NCBI RefSeq assembly: GCF_020400585.1
Contig: NZ_JAINVF010000002.1
Span: 310,001 to 374,000, forward strand
Direction of reading: 5' to 3'
DNA length: 64,000 nucleotides
Source: Streptomyces sp. NK08204
GTDB lineage: Bacteria > Actinomycetota > Actinomycetes > Streptomycetales > Streptomycetaceae
Shown: piece after piece, positions 46,526 through 55,674 of the stretch
Position numbering within the stretch: position 1 is the stretch's first letter
How the letters are laid out: each line of letters starts with the position of its first letter
Translations under genes and position numbers: made by a program
Notes under the pieces: model-generated
Database searches by the model: none
What the model was told of the DNA's origin: nothing
What the model saw: only the letters and a program-made list of their open reading frames with translations

Positions 46526-48034
46526 GTGAGCAGCACGCTCTTCAGGACGAAGAACGTCGAGCAGTCCATCCGGGACACCGAGGAACCCGAGCACTCGCTC
46601 AAGAAGTCTCTCTCCGCGCTCGATCTGACCGTCTTCGGCGTCGGTGTCATCATCGGCACCGGCATCTTCGTCCTCACCGGGCAGGTGGCCAAGAACAACG
46701 CCGGTCCGGCGGTGTCCCTGGCCTTCGTGGCGGCCGGCGTGGTCTGCGGGCTCGCCGCCCTGTGCTACGCCGAGTTCGCCTCCACGGTCCCCGTGGCGGG
46801 CTCCGCGTACACGTTCTCGTACGCCTCCCTGGGCGAACTGCCCGCCTGGATCATCGGCTGGGACCTGGTCCTGGAGTTCGCACTGGGCACGGCGGTGGTG
46901 GCGGTCGGCTGGTCCGGCTACATCCGCTCGCTGCTGGACAACGCGGGCTGGCACCTGCCGGACTACCTGGGCAGTCGGGACACCGCTCACGGCTTCGGCT
47001 TCGACATCCTCGCCGCCGCCCTGGTACTGGTGCTCACCGGCGTCCTCGTCCTCGGCATGAAGCTGTCCGCCCGGATCACCTCCCTCGTCGTCGCCATCAA
47101 GCTGGCCGTCGTACTCATCGTGATCGTCGCCGGTGCCTTCTTCGTCAACGGCGACAACTACAAGCCCTTCGTCCCCCCGTCCCAGGCGGTACCGGCGGGC
47201 GGCAGCCTCAAGGCCCCGCTCATCCAGCTGATGTTCGGCTGGGCGCCCGCCAACTTCGGCGTGATGGGCATCTTCACCGCCGCCTCGGTGGTGTTCTTCG
47301 CGTTCATCGGCTTCGACATCGTCGCCACGGCCGCCGAGGAGACCCGCAATCCGCAGCGCGACATGCCGCGCGGCATCCTCGGCTCGCTGTTCATCTGCAC
47401 CGTGCTCTACGTCGCCGTCTCCATCGTCGTCACCGGCATGCAGAAGTACACCAAGCTGTCGGTGGAGGCGCCGCTCGCCGACGCGTTCAAGGCGAACGGG
47501 CACCCCTGGTACGCCGGCGTGATCAGCTTCGGCGCCGCCGTGGGCCTGACCACCGTCTGCATGATCCTTCTTCTCGGCCAGACCCGGGTGTTCTTCGCGA
47601 TGAGTCGCGACGGGCTGCTGCCCCGGTTCTTCTCGCGCGTCCACCCGCGCTTTCGGACCCCGCACCGGCCGACCATCCTGCTCGGCGTGATCATCGCGAT
47701 CGTGGCCGGCTTCACCAGCCTGAGCGCACTGGCGGAACTGGTGAACATCGGCACGCTGTTCGCGTTCGTCGTCGTCGCCTTCAGCGTCGTCATCCTGCGC
47801 AGGACCCGTCCCGACCTGCCCCGCGCCTTCCGCACCCCGTGGGTTCCGGTCGTCCCGGTCCTGTCCGTGTGCGCCTCGCTGTGGCTGATGCTCAACCTGC
47901 CCGCCGAGACCTGGATCCGGTTCGGCGTGTGGATGGTCATCGGCTTCGCCGTCTACTTCCTCTACGGCCGCACCCACAGCCGCCTCGCCCAGCGCGAGCA
48001 GGCCGTGCGCCCGCCCGCCGGGAACGTCCCATGA
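46526..48034 (+). CDS. amino acid permease, cationic amino acid transporter (CAT) type
   Basis: A 502-residue APC-superfamily carrier from GTG 46526, seven bases after GGGAGGT. About 12-14 helices; the first carries the substrate-binding GVGVIIGTGIFVLTG, followed by CYAEFASTVPVAGSAYTFSYASLGELPAWIIGWDLVLEF and FFAFIGFDIVATAAEETRNPQRDMPRGI. These motifs are typical of bacterial CAT-like permeases importing basic or broad-range amino acids. It is not obviously tied to its neighbours. Confidence 0.9.
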   Translation: MSSTLFRTKNVEQSIRDTEEPEHSLKKSLSALDLTVFGVGVIIGTGIFVLTGQVAKNNAGPAVSLAFVAAGVVCGLAALCYAEFASTVPVAGSAYTFSYASLGELPAWIIGWDLVLEFALGTAVVAVGWSGYIRSLLDNAGWHLPDYLGSRDTAHGFGFDILAAALVLVLTGVLVLGMKLSARITSLVVAIKLAVVLIVIVAGAFFVNGDNYKPFVPPSQAVPAGGSLKAPLIQLMFGWAPANFGVMGIFTAASVVFFAFIGFDIVATAAEETRNPQRDMPRGILGSLFICTVLYVAVSIVVTGMQKYTKLSVEAPLADAFKANGHPWYAGVISFGAAVGLTTVCMILLLGQTRVFFAMSRDGLLPRFFSRVHPRFRTPHRPTILLGVIIAIVAGFTSLSALAELVNIGTLFAFVVVAFSVVILRRTRPDLPRAFRTPWVPVVPVLSVCASLWLMLNLPAETWIRFGVWMVIGFAVYFLYGRTHSRLAQREQAVRPPAGNVP

Positions 48035-48175
48035 CCGCACGGACCGTCTCCCCGGCCTGCTGACCGCGCACCGGCTCGCAGGCGGCGGTCACGACGGACC
48101 GCGGGACGGGGAGAGGTACGCCGTCGCGGGCGCCTGGCCGGTGTACGCCGGGGTGCCGAGGGAGTGGGGGAGGGC

Positions 48176-48589
48176 TCAGTCCAGCAGCACGCGGGGGCCG
48201 GTGACCCGGGCGCCCAGTTCCGTGACCCGCCGCCGCAGCTCACGGTCGGCGGTCACCACCACGCAGGGGCGGTCGCCCGCCGCCGCCGTGAGTTCCACGA
48301 TGAGGTCGTCGCCGCTGCCGGGCGCCTCCTCGACACGCACCCCGGGGACGGAGCGGACGCCCCGGGCCGCGCCCTCGACCACCAGCACCAGCTCCAACGG
48401 CCCGGCCAGCCCCGCGGTCCCGGACCGGGCGAACGGCACCAGCCGGTCGCGCAGGCGTTCGGCGGCGCCGCGGCGGTCGCGCCACCAGCCGTCGGGCACG
48501 GATCCGACGACGTTCGCGCCGTCCACGACGAGCAGCGGCAGCGCAGTGGCCGCCGGAACGCCGTCCGGGATCCCTGTGTCGTCCGCCAT
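48176..48589 (-). CDS. NYN/PIN-like small protein (YacP-type)
   Basis: About 137 residues from ATG 48589, with a GTG two codons upstream as the alternative. The core (LLVVDGANVVGSVPDGWWRDRRGAAERLRDRLVPFA … SGDDLIVELTA … VVVTADRELRRRV) has the acidic residues of NYN/PIN-fold nucleases: the VDGAN aspartate, GDD and TADREL. Similar Streptomyces proteins are often labelled NTP pyrophosphohydrolase without proof; an RNase activity is more likely from the fold. It follows the 322-residue gene after 12 bases, in one operon. Confidence 0.75.
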   Translation of the reverse strand: MADDTGIPDGVPAATALPLLVVDGANVVGSVPDGWWRDRRGAAERLRDRLVPFARSGTAGLAGPLELVLVVEGAARGVRSVPGVRVEEAPGSGDDLIVELTAAAGDRPCVVVTADRELRRRVTELGARVTGPRVLLD

Positions 48590-48601
48590 GCCCACAGGTT
48601 G

Positions 48602-49570
48602 TCACACGCCGGAGTACCAGCGGCGGGTGAGCCCGCTGATGACCGCGGCGGCGCGTTCGGCGGTCGGACCGTCGATGCGCACCTCGTTGGCGAACTCCAC
48701 GTGCAGGAACGGCACATGAGCGGCGTCGGCGGCCCGGCCCTGCATGTTCTCCTTGCCCTCCAGGGGGCAGGCGCGCACCCAGGCCCGGCACACGTGGAAC
48801 CCGCTTCTGCCCAGGGCGTCGGCCAGCCTGCGGCCGTCCGCGCGGCCCGTCGACCCGGCGCCGGTGGAGGCGACCACGTCGTACTGGGGGGCGGAGGAGA
48901 AGGCGAAGCCGTGCAACTGGATCCCGGGCATCCCGCGGCGGATCAGCTCGGCGCAGATGGCGTGGAAAACGGTGTCCCGGCGGTGCGCCACGTCTGCGGA
49001 ATTTCCGATTCCGGCTTTGCGATGTGCTCCCGCGATCACCAGGACGCCGCCGGGCGAGCCGCGCAGGACCCGTACGCCCAGCTGCTCGGTGCCCTCGTCG
49101 AAGACGGGGTGCGGGACCTGTACCGACCAGCGCGGACGGTGCTCCAGGTCCATGTAGACCCGGCCCCAGCCGCGCGGTGCCACGGCGTCGTCGGTGCGGT
49201 CGGCCACTTCGGTGAAGCGGCGCCCGGAGACTCGGTCGACGACGGTGCGGACCGTGAAGTCCCGCTGGGAAAGCAACCGTTCCGCTTGCTTGCGGCGGCC
49301 GTCGATGAGGAGGCCGACCGCATCGGCGACGGCCTCGCGGTCGGCCCGGCCGGGTGGCCGGTAGCCGTGGCCCGGACCGAACCGGCTGGTGTAGTCCGCC
49401 ACCTCGCGGGCCAGGTCGACCTGTTGGGCCCCCTTGCCGCCCGGGTGGGCCGCGCCGTCCGTGCCGGTGTCCCGGCCCGCGCGGAGCACGGCGGTCAGCC
49501 CGGCGGCAAGTCCGGCGATGACCAGCAGAATTGTTGCGATCGTTATGATTCGCGAGCGAGTGGCTCTCAT
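48602..49570 (-). CDS. membrane-anchored conserved protein of unknown function
   Basis: A 322-residue protein with one N-terminal membrane helix (ITIATILLVIAGLAAGLTAVL, residues 9-29) and a large extracytoplasmic domain. That domain includes GGVLVIAGAHRKAGIGNSADVAHRRDTVFHAIC, then GIQLHGFAFS and FLHVEFANEVR, a pattern with conserved His and Glu residues that recalls zinc-amidase or gamma-PGA hydrolase-like folds, but I cannot name the family. It is divergent from the CapA gene with only 20 bp between the starts, so it may belong to the poly-gamma-glutamate locus. Confidence 0.75.
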   Translation of the reverse strand: MRATRSRIITIATILLVIAGLAAGLTAVLRAGRDTGTDGAAHPGGKGAQQVDLAREVADYTSRFGPGHGYRPPGRADREAVADAVGLLIDGRRKQAERLLSQRDFTVRTVVDRVSGRRFTEVADRTDDAVAPRGWGRVYMDLEHRPRWSVQVPHPVFDEGTEQLGVRVLRGSPGGVLVIAGAHRKAGIGNSADVAHRRDTVFHAICAELIRRGMPGIQLHGFAFSSAPQYDVVASTGAGSTGRADGRRLADALGRSGFHVCRAWVRACPLEGKENMQGRAADAAHVPFLHVEFANEVRIDGPTAERAAAVISGLTRRWYSGV

Positions 49571-49590
49571 GGCTGTATCAAGATATCCCG

Positions 49591-50811
49591 GTGACCAGAC
49601 GTCTTAGCCGCACCCTGCTGACCCTGCTGCCTCCGCTCTCCCTCGTCGCCGCCGTCGCCGGCTGCGGCCTGCTCCCGGGCGACGGGGGTGACCAGGGCGG
49701 CGGGCGTTCGTTCACCGTCGCGGCGGCCGGGGACATCCTGATGCACCCCGAACTCGTCGACCAGGCCCGCAAGGACGCCAAGCGCACCGGCCAGGGCGTG
49801 GACGGGCTCGACTTCGGGCCGATGATGGCCGGCGTCAAGCCGCTCATCAGCAAGGCCGACCTGGCCATCTGCCACCAGGAGCCGGTGATGGGCGACCCGA
49901 AGGGCCCGTTCGAGGGCTTCCCCGACTTCGCGGTGCCGCCGCAGACCGCGAAGACGATCAAGGATCTCGGCTACGACACCTGCTCCACCGCCTCGAACCA
50001 CACCCTCGACCACGGGTACGAGGGTGTGAAGCGCACCCTGGACGCGCTGGACGCCGCCGGGGTGAAGCACACCGGCTCCTTCCGCACCCAGAAGGAGGGG
50101 CTGACCCCGCTGATCCTGGACGTCAAGGGCGTCAAGGTCGCGCAGATATCCTTCGCGTACGGCTTCAACGAGCCGCACGCCATGCCGAAGGACAAGCCGT
50201 GGCTCGCCAACCAGCAGAGCCTGCGCGCGATCCAGGCCGCCGAGCAGCGGGCCCGCAAGGCCGGCGCCGAGGTGGTCATCCTCTCCCTGCACTGGGGGCA
50301 CGAGCACGACCCCAGCCCCACCGCCACGCAGCTCTCCTTCGCCCGGCAGCTCGCCGAGCACACCGGCATCAACCTGGTCATCGGCCACCACGCGCACGTC
50401 GTCCAGCCGATGGAGAAGGTCGACGGCCGCCTGTGGGTCGCCTACGGCATGGGCAACCAGATCGCCCGGCACGAGCAGCCGACGGGGCTGACCGAGGAGG
50501 GTGTGATCGGCTGGTTCACCTTCACCGAGCACGGCAAGGGCCACTGGGAGGTCCAGCCGCGCTTCGAACCGACGATGCTGCAGATCCCGCCGGACGCCGT
50601 CAACGCCACCGACGGCAACAAGGCCGTCTACACCGACGACGACGCACGCGACTACCGTCTGCTGGACGTGCCGGTCGCGCTCCGCGACGACAAGGACCTC
50701 ACCGACCGCCAGCGGGCTCGGCTGAGGCTCGCGTTCGAGCGCACCGAGGGCACGATGCTCAACCGCGGCGCGGCCAAGGACGGCCTGAAGCCGCTGACGC
50801 CGCTGCCCTGA
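49591..50811 (+). CDS. CapA/PgsA-family lipoprotein (poly-gamma-glutamate synthesis)
   Basis: A 406-residue lipoprotein from GTG 49591; the signal (LLTLLPPLSLVAAVAGC) ends in a lipobox. The rest is the calcineurin-like PGA_cap domain: FTVAAAGDILMHPE, ADLAICHQEPVMGD, DTCSTASNHTLDHGYEG, VVILSLHWGHEHDPSP and NLVIGHHAHVVQPME, all with metal-binding residues. CapA/PgsA helps make or export poly-gamma-glutamate with PgsB and PgsC, which are encoded nearby. The start lies just 20 bp from a divergent gene with no ribosome-binding site, so translation may be leaderless. Confidence 0.9.
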   Translation: MTRRLSRTLLTLLPPLSLVAAVAGCGLLPGDGGDQGGGRSFTVAAAGDILMHPELVDQARKDAKRTGQGVDGLDFGPMMAGVKPLISKADLAICHQEPVMGDPKGPFEGFPDFAVPPQTAKTIKDLGYDTCSTASNHTLDHGYEGVKRTLDALDAAGVKHTGSFRTQKEGLTPLILDVKGVKVAQISFAYGFNEPHAMPKDKPWLANQQSLRAIQAAEQRARKAGAEVVILSLHWGHEHDPSPTATQLSFARQLAEHTGINLVIGHHAHVVQPMEKVDGRLWVAYGMGNQIARHEQPTGLTEEGVIGWFTFTEHGKGHWEVQPRFEPTMLQIPPDAVNATDGNKAVYTDDDARDYRLLDVPVALRDDKDLTDRQRARLRLAFERTEGTMLNRGAAKDGLKPLTPLP

Positions 50812-50852
50812 CGGCGGGTACGTCTGCCCCGGTTCGAGCACCTAAACGCGAA

Positions 50853-50868
50853 TGTCGTGCAGATCACA
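50853..50868. promoter_or_regulatory. Crp-like site
   Basis: TGTCG-N6-TCACA matches the symmetric Crp consensus TGTGA-N6-TCACA at 9 of 10 positions. It lies 164 bp upstream of the sensor-pgsBC operon start. Function is inferred from the pattern only. Confidence 0.35.
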
Positions 50869-50947
50869 CAGGTAGGTAGGCAACTTTATGAGCCACTTAC
50901 ACATCTGAGTGCTGCGAGTGCACCTGCCGCTACAGGTGTACGCAGCG

Positions 50948-50961
50948 CGGACATATGTCCG
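50948..50961. promoter_or_regulatory. palindrome upstream of the sensor-pgsBC operon
   Basis: Perfect 14-bp palindrome CGGACATATGTCCG, 70 bp before the TTG start. The surrounding interval is more AT-rich than its neighbours and also has CACCTG/CAGGTG arms at 50919-50936, so it is likely a regulated promoter. Confidence 0.45.
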
Positions 50962-51031
50962 AATAGTTGAACAATCGTCCCTGAATCCCTGTGCGGAACT
51001 GACCGGCCGCACACCCTGAGAGGACCCTCCC

Positions 51032-53401
51032 TTGGCGTCATCGCCCCCGGCGCGGCAGCACCGAGCCCGCCGACGAGCCGACATGTCGCTGATCGGAGGC
51101 ATCCGACCGCCGATCGCGGTGCTGTCGGTGCTTCTGCTGTCGCTCGCCGGTATCACGGCGCTCGTGCTGGGTCGCGTCGACAACGCCGGTGTGCCGAAGG
51201 CGGTGCTGACCTCCCAGCAGCACTTCGCGGAGGACGGCGCGATCGCGCTGCGTGCCTCCATCGACGAGTCCGTCACCGACCTCACCCGCTCCGCCGCGCT
51301 GTTCAGCGCGGGCCAGCCGGTCACCGGTGACGCCGTCCTCGACAAGCTCGGCAGCAGCTACCAGAAGTGGATGGGTACCGCGGTCGTCGAGATCCGCACC
51401 GGCAAGCTGGTCGCGGCCCGCGGCGAGACCGTGCCGCTCACCTCGGTGAACACCGCCACCCTCGGGGACGAGGGCGGGCTCTCCCCGCGCCTGGTCAAGC
51501 TGAAGAACGGCGAGACCCGGCTGCTGTCCTTCGCGCTGCTGACCTGGCCGGGCAGGCCGCAGCTGCTGCTGGTGGCCTCCAGCACCCTGAAGGCGCCTGG
51601 TATCAGCCTCGGCCCGTTCCGCTCCATCGCCGTGGTCGACGCCGACGGCTCGGTCCTCAGCAGCGACGGCATCCCCGAGCCCGAGCAGACGCGCAACAGG
51701 GCCGACCGCGTGGACGCCAAGGCCTCCCGCAAGCAGCTCAAGGCGTTCGCCGAGATCGCCGCCCGCAAGGCCAAGAAGGACCCGCGCACCACCAAGGAAC
51801 CCGGCATGGGCGGGTACCAGGGCGTCAGCGGCAGCCTGCTGGGCGGGCACGTGCTCAGCGACCGCTCCGTCGCCGGATACGCCGCCCTCGCCGCCCCGGA
51901 GCCGGGCGAGACCACCACCGCCTCCGGGCTCGGCCTGTCCGTGGTGGCCATGGTCAAGGTGGCCGAGGACCCGGACCGCCCCGGTTCCCCGGTGTTCGGC
52001 GTCCTCGCGGCCGGCGCGCTCCTCGTCGTCGGCGGCATCGCCGTGGCCGTGCTGCTCGGCACGGTGCAGCGCCCGCTGATCCGGCTGTTCCTGGAGTCCC
52101 GCCGGCTCACCCGCGGTGACCTGAACCGGCCTGTCACCGTTCCCGGCTACGGCGAGACGCGCCGCGTCGGCACCGCCCTGGAACAGCTGCGGCGCCAGCT
52201 GCTCGGCGAGAGCCCCGAGCAGACCGGTCCCACGCCGCGCCAGAGCGGGCTGCGCCGGGTGGGCACCCCGGCCGTGCTGGCCGTCTGCGCCGTCCTGCTG
52301 ATGGCCTGGTCGGCACCGCTGATGCTGATGGTCAACCGCGCCGACAGCACGGCCGTCGTACCGCAGCAGCTCGTCAGCGACCAGCGTGAACGCACCGACA
52401 CCCTCAGCGACCGGGTGCGCCGCGGGCTCAACGAGGGCAGCGCCGACCTGGAGTCGGTGGCGTCCCTGATCGGCAACAAGACCGAACCGGACGCCATGGA
52501 CAAGGTCCTGGAGCGCACCCTCAACGAGAACCACCGCTACCGCTCGCTCTACGTCGTCGACTCCTCCGGCGAGATCCTGACCCGGGAGGGCAAGGAGCCC
52601 AAGGTGATCCGGTCCCACCGGGTCTCCAGCAGCCCGATCCGGCTGCTCGGCCGCGGCGGCAAGGAGCCCGTCGTCGTCGGCAACGCCGAGATCCCCGGCC
52701 GGGGCGGCGCCCAGCTCGTCGGCGAGTTCCGCGTCGAGTTCTTCAACGCGCTGCTGACCCGGCCCGGCCTGGGCGTGGTCCGCCTCGTCGACAACCGCGG
52801 CGGGATCATCGCGGGCAACACCGGTTTCCTCGCCTTCCACTCGCTGCCCGACGGCCATCTCAAGGACCTGGTCGCGGCCAGCGGCCAGCGGCTCGGGAAG
52901 AAGGCCCGTGCCAACGGCGTGCTCTACCGCGAGCACGGGGTACGGATCGCCGCCGCCGCCCCGTTCAACGGCGGTGGCGCCGCCGAGTCCCTCGGCTGGT
53001 CCGTGGTCAGCTGGCAGCCCGCCAACCGGCTCGCCATCCCCGAGTACGACGCCCAGAACCGCACCGTGCTCGCCGGGCTGCTCGGCGCCGCCGCGGCCGT
53101 CGCCTGCCTGGGCTGGCTGCACATCGTGGTGGCCCGGCCGCTGCGCGCGCTGGCCGGCCGGGCCGAGGCGCTGGCCGGCGGCGACCGCAAGACGGTCCTG
53201 TTCCCGCAGCACCACGACGAGGTCGGCGCGGTCACCCGCTCGCTGGAACTCATCCGCCAGCAGCTGCAGGACCAGCGCCGGCAGCAGCCACGCCGCACCC
53301 CGCCCCCGGCGTCCGCGCCCCCGGCGTCCGGCCCCCAGGCGTCCGGCCCCCAGATCTCCGCGCCCCAGCAGTACACGCCCGAGCAGTACACAAGGAACTG
53401 A
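51032..53401 (+). CDS. tandem TM-sensor-TM-HAMP membrane protein in the PGA locus
   Basis: 789 residues from TTG 51032, seven bases after GAGAGGA. The chain repeats one plan twice: membrane helix (24-46), extracellular domain, helix (320-344), HAMP-like linker (GDLNRPVTVPGYGETRRVGTALEQLRRQLL); then helix (412-434), second extracellular domain (YVVDSSGEILTREG), helix (679-704), and a HAMP (RPLRALAGRAEALAGGDRKTVLFPQHHDEVGAVTRSLELIRQQL). The C-terminus is Pro/Gln-rich. There is no kinase, cyclase or methyl-accepting domain, so its output is unknown. Six bases separate it from pgsB, which suggests it senses or scaffolds polymer synthesis. Confidence 0.82.
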   Translation: MASSPPARQHRARRRADMSLIGGIRPPIAVLSVLLLSLAGITALVLGRVDNAGVPKAVLTSQQHFAEDGAIALRASIDESVTDLTRSAALFSAGQPVTGDAVLDKLGSSYQKWMGTAVVEIRTGKLVAARGETVPLTSVNTATLGDEGGLSPRLVKLKNGETRLLSFALLTWPGRPQLLLVASSTLKAPGISLGPFRSIAVVDADGSVLSSDGIPEPEQTRNRADRVDAKASRKQLKAFAEIAARKAKKDPRTTKEPGMGGYQGVSGSLLGGHVLSDRSVAGYAALAAPEPGETTTASGLGLSVVAMVKVAEDPDRPGSPVFGVLAAGALLVVGGIAVAVLLGTVQRPLIRLFLESRRLTRGDLNRPVTVPGYGETRRVGTALEQLRRQLLGESPEQTGPTPRQSGLRRVGTPAVLAVCAVLLMAWSAPLMLMVNRADSTAVVPQQLVSDQRERTDTLSDRVRRGLNEGSADLESVASLIGNKTEPDAMDKVLERTLNENHRYRSLYVVDSSGEILTREGKEPKVIRSHRVSSSPIRLLGRGGKEPVVVGNAEIPGRGGAQLVGEFRVEFFNALLTRPGLGVVRLVDNRGGIIAGNTGFLAFHSLPDGHLKDLVAASGQRLGKKARANGVLYREHGVRIAAAAPFNGGGAAESLGWSVVSWQPANRLAIPEYDAQNRTVLAGLLGAAAAVACLGWLHIVVARPLRALAGRAEALAGGDRKTVLFPQHHDEVGAVTRSLELIRQQLQDQRRQQPRRTPPPASAPPASGPQASGPQISAPQQYTPEQYTRN

Positions 53402-53407
53402 TCACCC

Positions 53408-55159
53408 GTGCTCTTCCTCTACACCGTGCTGCTGGTGTGCTGCGCGATCCTGCTCGTCGCAGGCGTCGTGGAGCAGCGGCGGCACTTCACCAACCTGGAC
53501 CACATACCCACCCGGGTGCTGATCAACGGCATCCGCGGCAAGTCCTCCATCACCCGGCTGTGCGCGGGCGCGCTGCGCGGCGGCGGGCTGGTGACCGTCG
53601 CCAAGACGACCGGCACCGCGGCCCGGTTCATCCACCCGGACGCCACCGAGGAACCGGTCTACCGCAAGTTCGGCATCGCCAACGTGGTCGAGCAGATCGG
53701 CATCGTGCGGCGCGCCGCCGCCTACAAGCCGGACGCGCTCGTCATCGAGTGCATGGCGGTCATGCCGGCCCTGCAGGAGATCAACCAGTCCAAGCTGATC
53801 CGCTCCACGATCGGCGTGCTGTGCAACGTCCGTGAGGACCACCTCGCCGAGATGGGCCCCACCCTCGACGACGTGGCCCGCTCACTGAGCCGCTCGATGC
53901 CCGAGGACGGCATCTGCGTCACCGCCGAGAAGGACCGCTTCCACATCCTCCAGGAGGAGGCGGACTCCCGGAACTGCCGGCTCATCTACGCCGACCCCGA
54001 GACGGTCACCGACGAGGAGCTGCGCGGCTTCAGCTGGTTCACCTTCAAGGAGAACGTGGCCATCGCCCTCACCGTCGCCGAACTCCTCGGCGTCGACCGG
54101 GAGACGGCCCTGCAGGGCATGTACGAGGCCCCGCCGGACCCCGGTGTCCTCTCCGTCGAGCGCTACCAGACGCACGAGGGCAAGAAGCTGCGCTTCGCCA
54201 ACGTCTTCGCGGCCAACGACCCCGAGTCGACGCTGATGAACATCAACCAGCTGCTCGACCTCGGCGCCATCCACCGCCCGCTCAACGTGGTCATCAACTG
54301 CCGCCCCGACCGCGTCGAGCGCAACGGGCAGATGGGCGAGATCATCCCCGACCTCGATCCGGAGCGCGTCTTCGTCATCGGCCACCCGGCCAAGTCCGCC
54401 ATCGACGCCATCCCGGCCGAGTTCCGCTCGCGCGCCGTAGACCTCGGTGGCGACAAGCGTGACCCCGAGGAATTCATGGGCAAGATGCTGGACATGCTCG
54501 GCCCGGACTCCTCGATGGTCGCGATCGGCAACATCCACGGCCAGGGCGAGATCCTGCTGGAGCACCTCGCCGAACTCCCGGCGGACGACAGCGCCGAGGA
54601 GCCCGCCGCCGCGGCCCCGGCCGGCCGCGCGGCCACGTCGCCCGCCGTGGTCGAGCACGTCGAGACCATGCAGCTGTACGCCCCCCGGATCGACCCCTAC
54701 CAGGGCTACCCGGAGGCGTACGAATCGCGCTACAGCCAGCAGCCGTACACCGCGCAGCAGCCCTACGTCCCGCAGATCCCCGTGCAGCGTGCCGCCGAGC
54801 ACCCGCACCCGGGCGACGACTGGCCGCAGCAGCACCCGAACGACGACTGGCCGCAGCACGGCCGGCAGGGGCACGACGACTGGCCGCAGCACGATCAGCG
54901 GGGCCAGGACGACTGGCCGCAGCACGATCAGCGGGGCCAGGACGACTGGCCGCAGCACGATCAGCGGGGCCAGGACGACTGGCCGCAGCGGCACCAGGAC
55001 GCCGCCGCGCCGCACGCTCCCGCCGTCCCGCAGGCGGACCGGGACCAGGGCCACGCGGCCGGACCGCCCCAGTTCCGCGGGCTGTTCGAGCCCCGCATCT
55101 ACCCCCAGCCTTCCGCCGACGACAGCCAGCAGTGGCACAGCCCAGGAGAACAGCGTTGA
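53408..55159 (+). CDS. pgsB: PgsB/CapB-type poly-gamma-glutamate synthase with repeat tail
   Basis: 583 residues from GTG 53408. A short N-terminal membrane segment (LYTVLLVCCAILLVAGVVEQ) precedes the Mur-ligase-like ATP-binding NGIRGKSSITRL (near 37-48). VIECMAVMPALQEINQSKLI, GVLCNVREDHLAEMGPTLDD and FANVFAANDPESTLMNINQLL follow. The enzyme forms gamma-amide bonds between glutamates using ATP, with PgsC. Bacillus PgsB has about 390 residues; here a further 190 residues of Pro/Gln/His/Asp-rich sequence follow, with five to six DDWPQ-based repeats. The extension looks disordered and cytoplasmic or surface-attached. Confidence 0.9.
   Translation: MLFLYTVLLVCCAILLVAGVVEQRRHFTNLDHIPTRVLINGIRGKSSITRLCAGALRGGGLVTVAKTTGTAARFIHPDATEEPVYRKFGIANVVEQIGIVRRAAAYKPDALVIECMAVMPALQEINQSKLIRSTIGVLCNVREDHLAEMGPTLDDVARSLSRSMPEDGICVTAEKDRFHILQEEADSRNCRLIYADPETVTDEELRGFSWFTFKENVAIALTVAELLGVDRETALQGMYEAPPDPGVLSVERYQTHEGKKLRFANVFAANDPESTLMNINQLLDLGAIHRPLNVVINCRPDRVERNGQMGEIIPDLDPERVFVIGHPAKSAIDAIPAEFRSRAVDLGGDKRDPEEFMGKMLDMLGPDSSMVAIGNIHGQGEILLEHLAELPADDSAEEPAAAAPAGRAATSPAVVEHVETMQLYAPRIDPYQGYPEAYESRYSQQPYTAQQPYVPQIPVQRAAEHPHPGDDWPQQHPNDDWPQHGRQGHDDWPQHDQRGQDDWPQHDQRGQDDWPQHDQRGQDDWPQRHQDAAAPHAPAVPQADRDQGHAAGPPQFRGLFEPRIYPQPSADDSQQWHSPGEQR
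54815..54993 (+). repeat. in-frame tandem repeats in pgsB (DDWPQHDQRGQ)
   Basis: Units of 27 or 33 bp start at 54815, 54842, 54875, 54908, 54941 and 54974. The three central 33-bp units (54875-54973) are identical and encode DDWPQHDQRGQ; the outer ones are diverged. The near-perfect match points to recent expansion by slippage, in frame. Confidence 0.9.
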
Positions 55160-55638
55160 TCCCCTCCGTCCTCACCCCCGAGATCGCCGCGATCGGTATC
55201 GGCCTGGGTCTGATGTTCTCGCTGATGTGCTACCTGACGACCAATCTGTCGCCGGGAGGCATGATCACGCCGGGCTGGCTCGCGCTCACCCTCATCGAGG
55301 ACCTCCAGCGGGCCGCCCTGGTGGTCGGCGTGACCGTGCTGACCTACCTCGCCACCCTGCTGATGCAGAAGTTCGTGATCCTGTACGGCAAGCGGCTGTT
55401 CGCGGCCGTCGTGCTCAGCGGCGTGCTCATCCAGGCCACCGTGATCATCGTGCTGCAGATGGAGTTCCCGCTGCTGTACGCCAACCAGACGCTCGGTTTC
55501 ATCGTCCCGGGCCTGATCGGCTACCAGCTGGTCCGCCAGCCCAAGGGCGCCACCCTGCTGTCCGTCGGATCGGTCACCCTGGCCACCTACGTGGTCCTGA
55601 CCGCCGGCATCCTGCTGGGCGCCCTGCCCTCCGCCTGA
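55156..55638 (+). CDS. pgsC: PgsC/CapC-type poly-gamma-glutamate synthesis membrane protein
   Basis: 160 residues from TTG 55156, eight bases after AGGAG and overlapping the pgsB stop. About five helices with the family pattern IGIGLGLMFSLMCYLTTNLSPGGMITPGWLAL near the start and NQTLGFIVPGLIGYQLVRQ later. PgsC is the small membrane partner of PgsB. The length is close to the Bacillus protein (about 150). Confidence 0.88.
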   Translation: MIPSVLTPEIAAIGIGLGLMFSLMCYLTTNLSPGGMITPGWLALTLIEDLQRAALVVGVTVLTYLATLLMQKFVILYGKRLFAAVVLSGVLIQATVIIVLQMEFPLLYANQTLGFIVPGLIGYQLVRQPKGATLLSVGSVTLATYVVLTAGILLGALPSA

Positions 55639-55674
55639 GCCCGTCTGTTCCCGACGTATTCTGGAGCCCCCACC

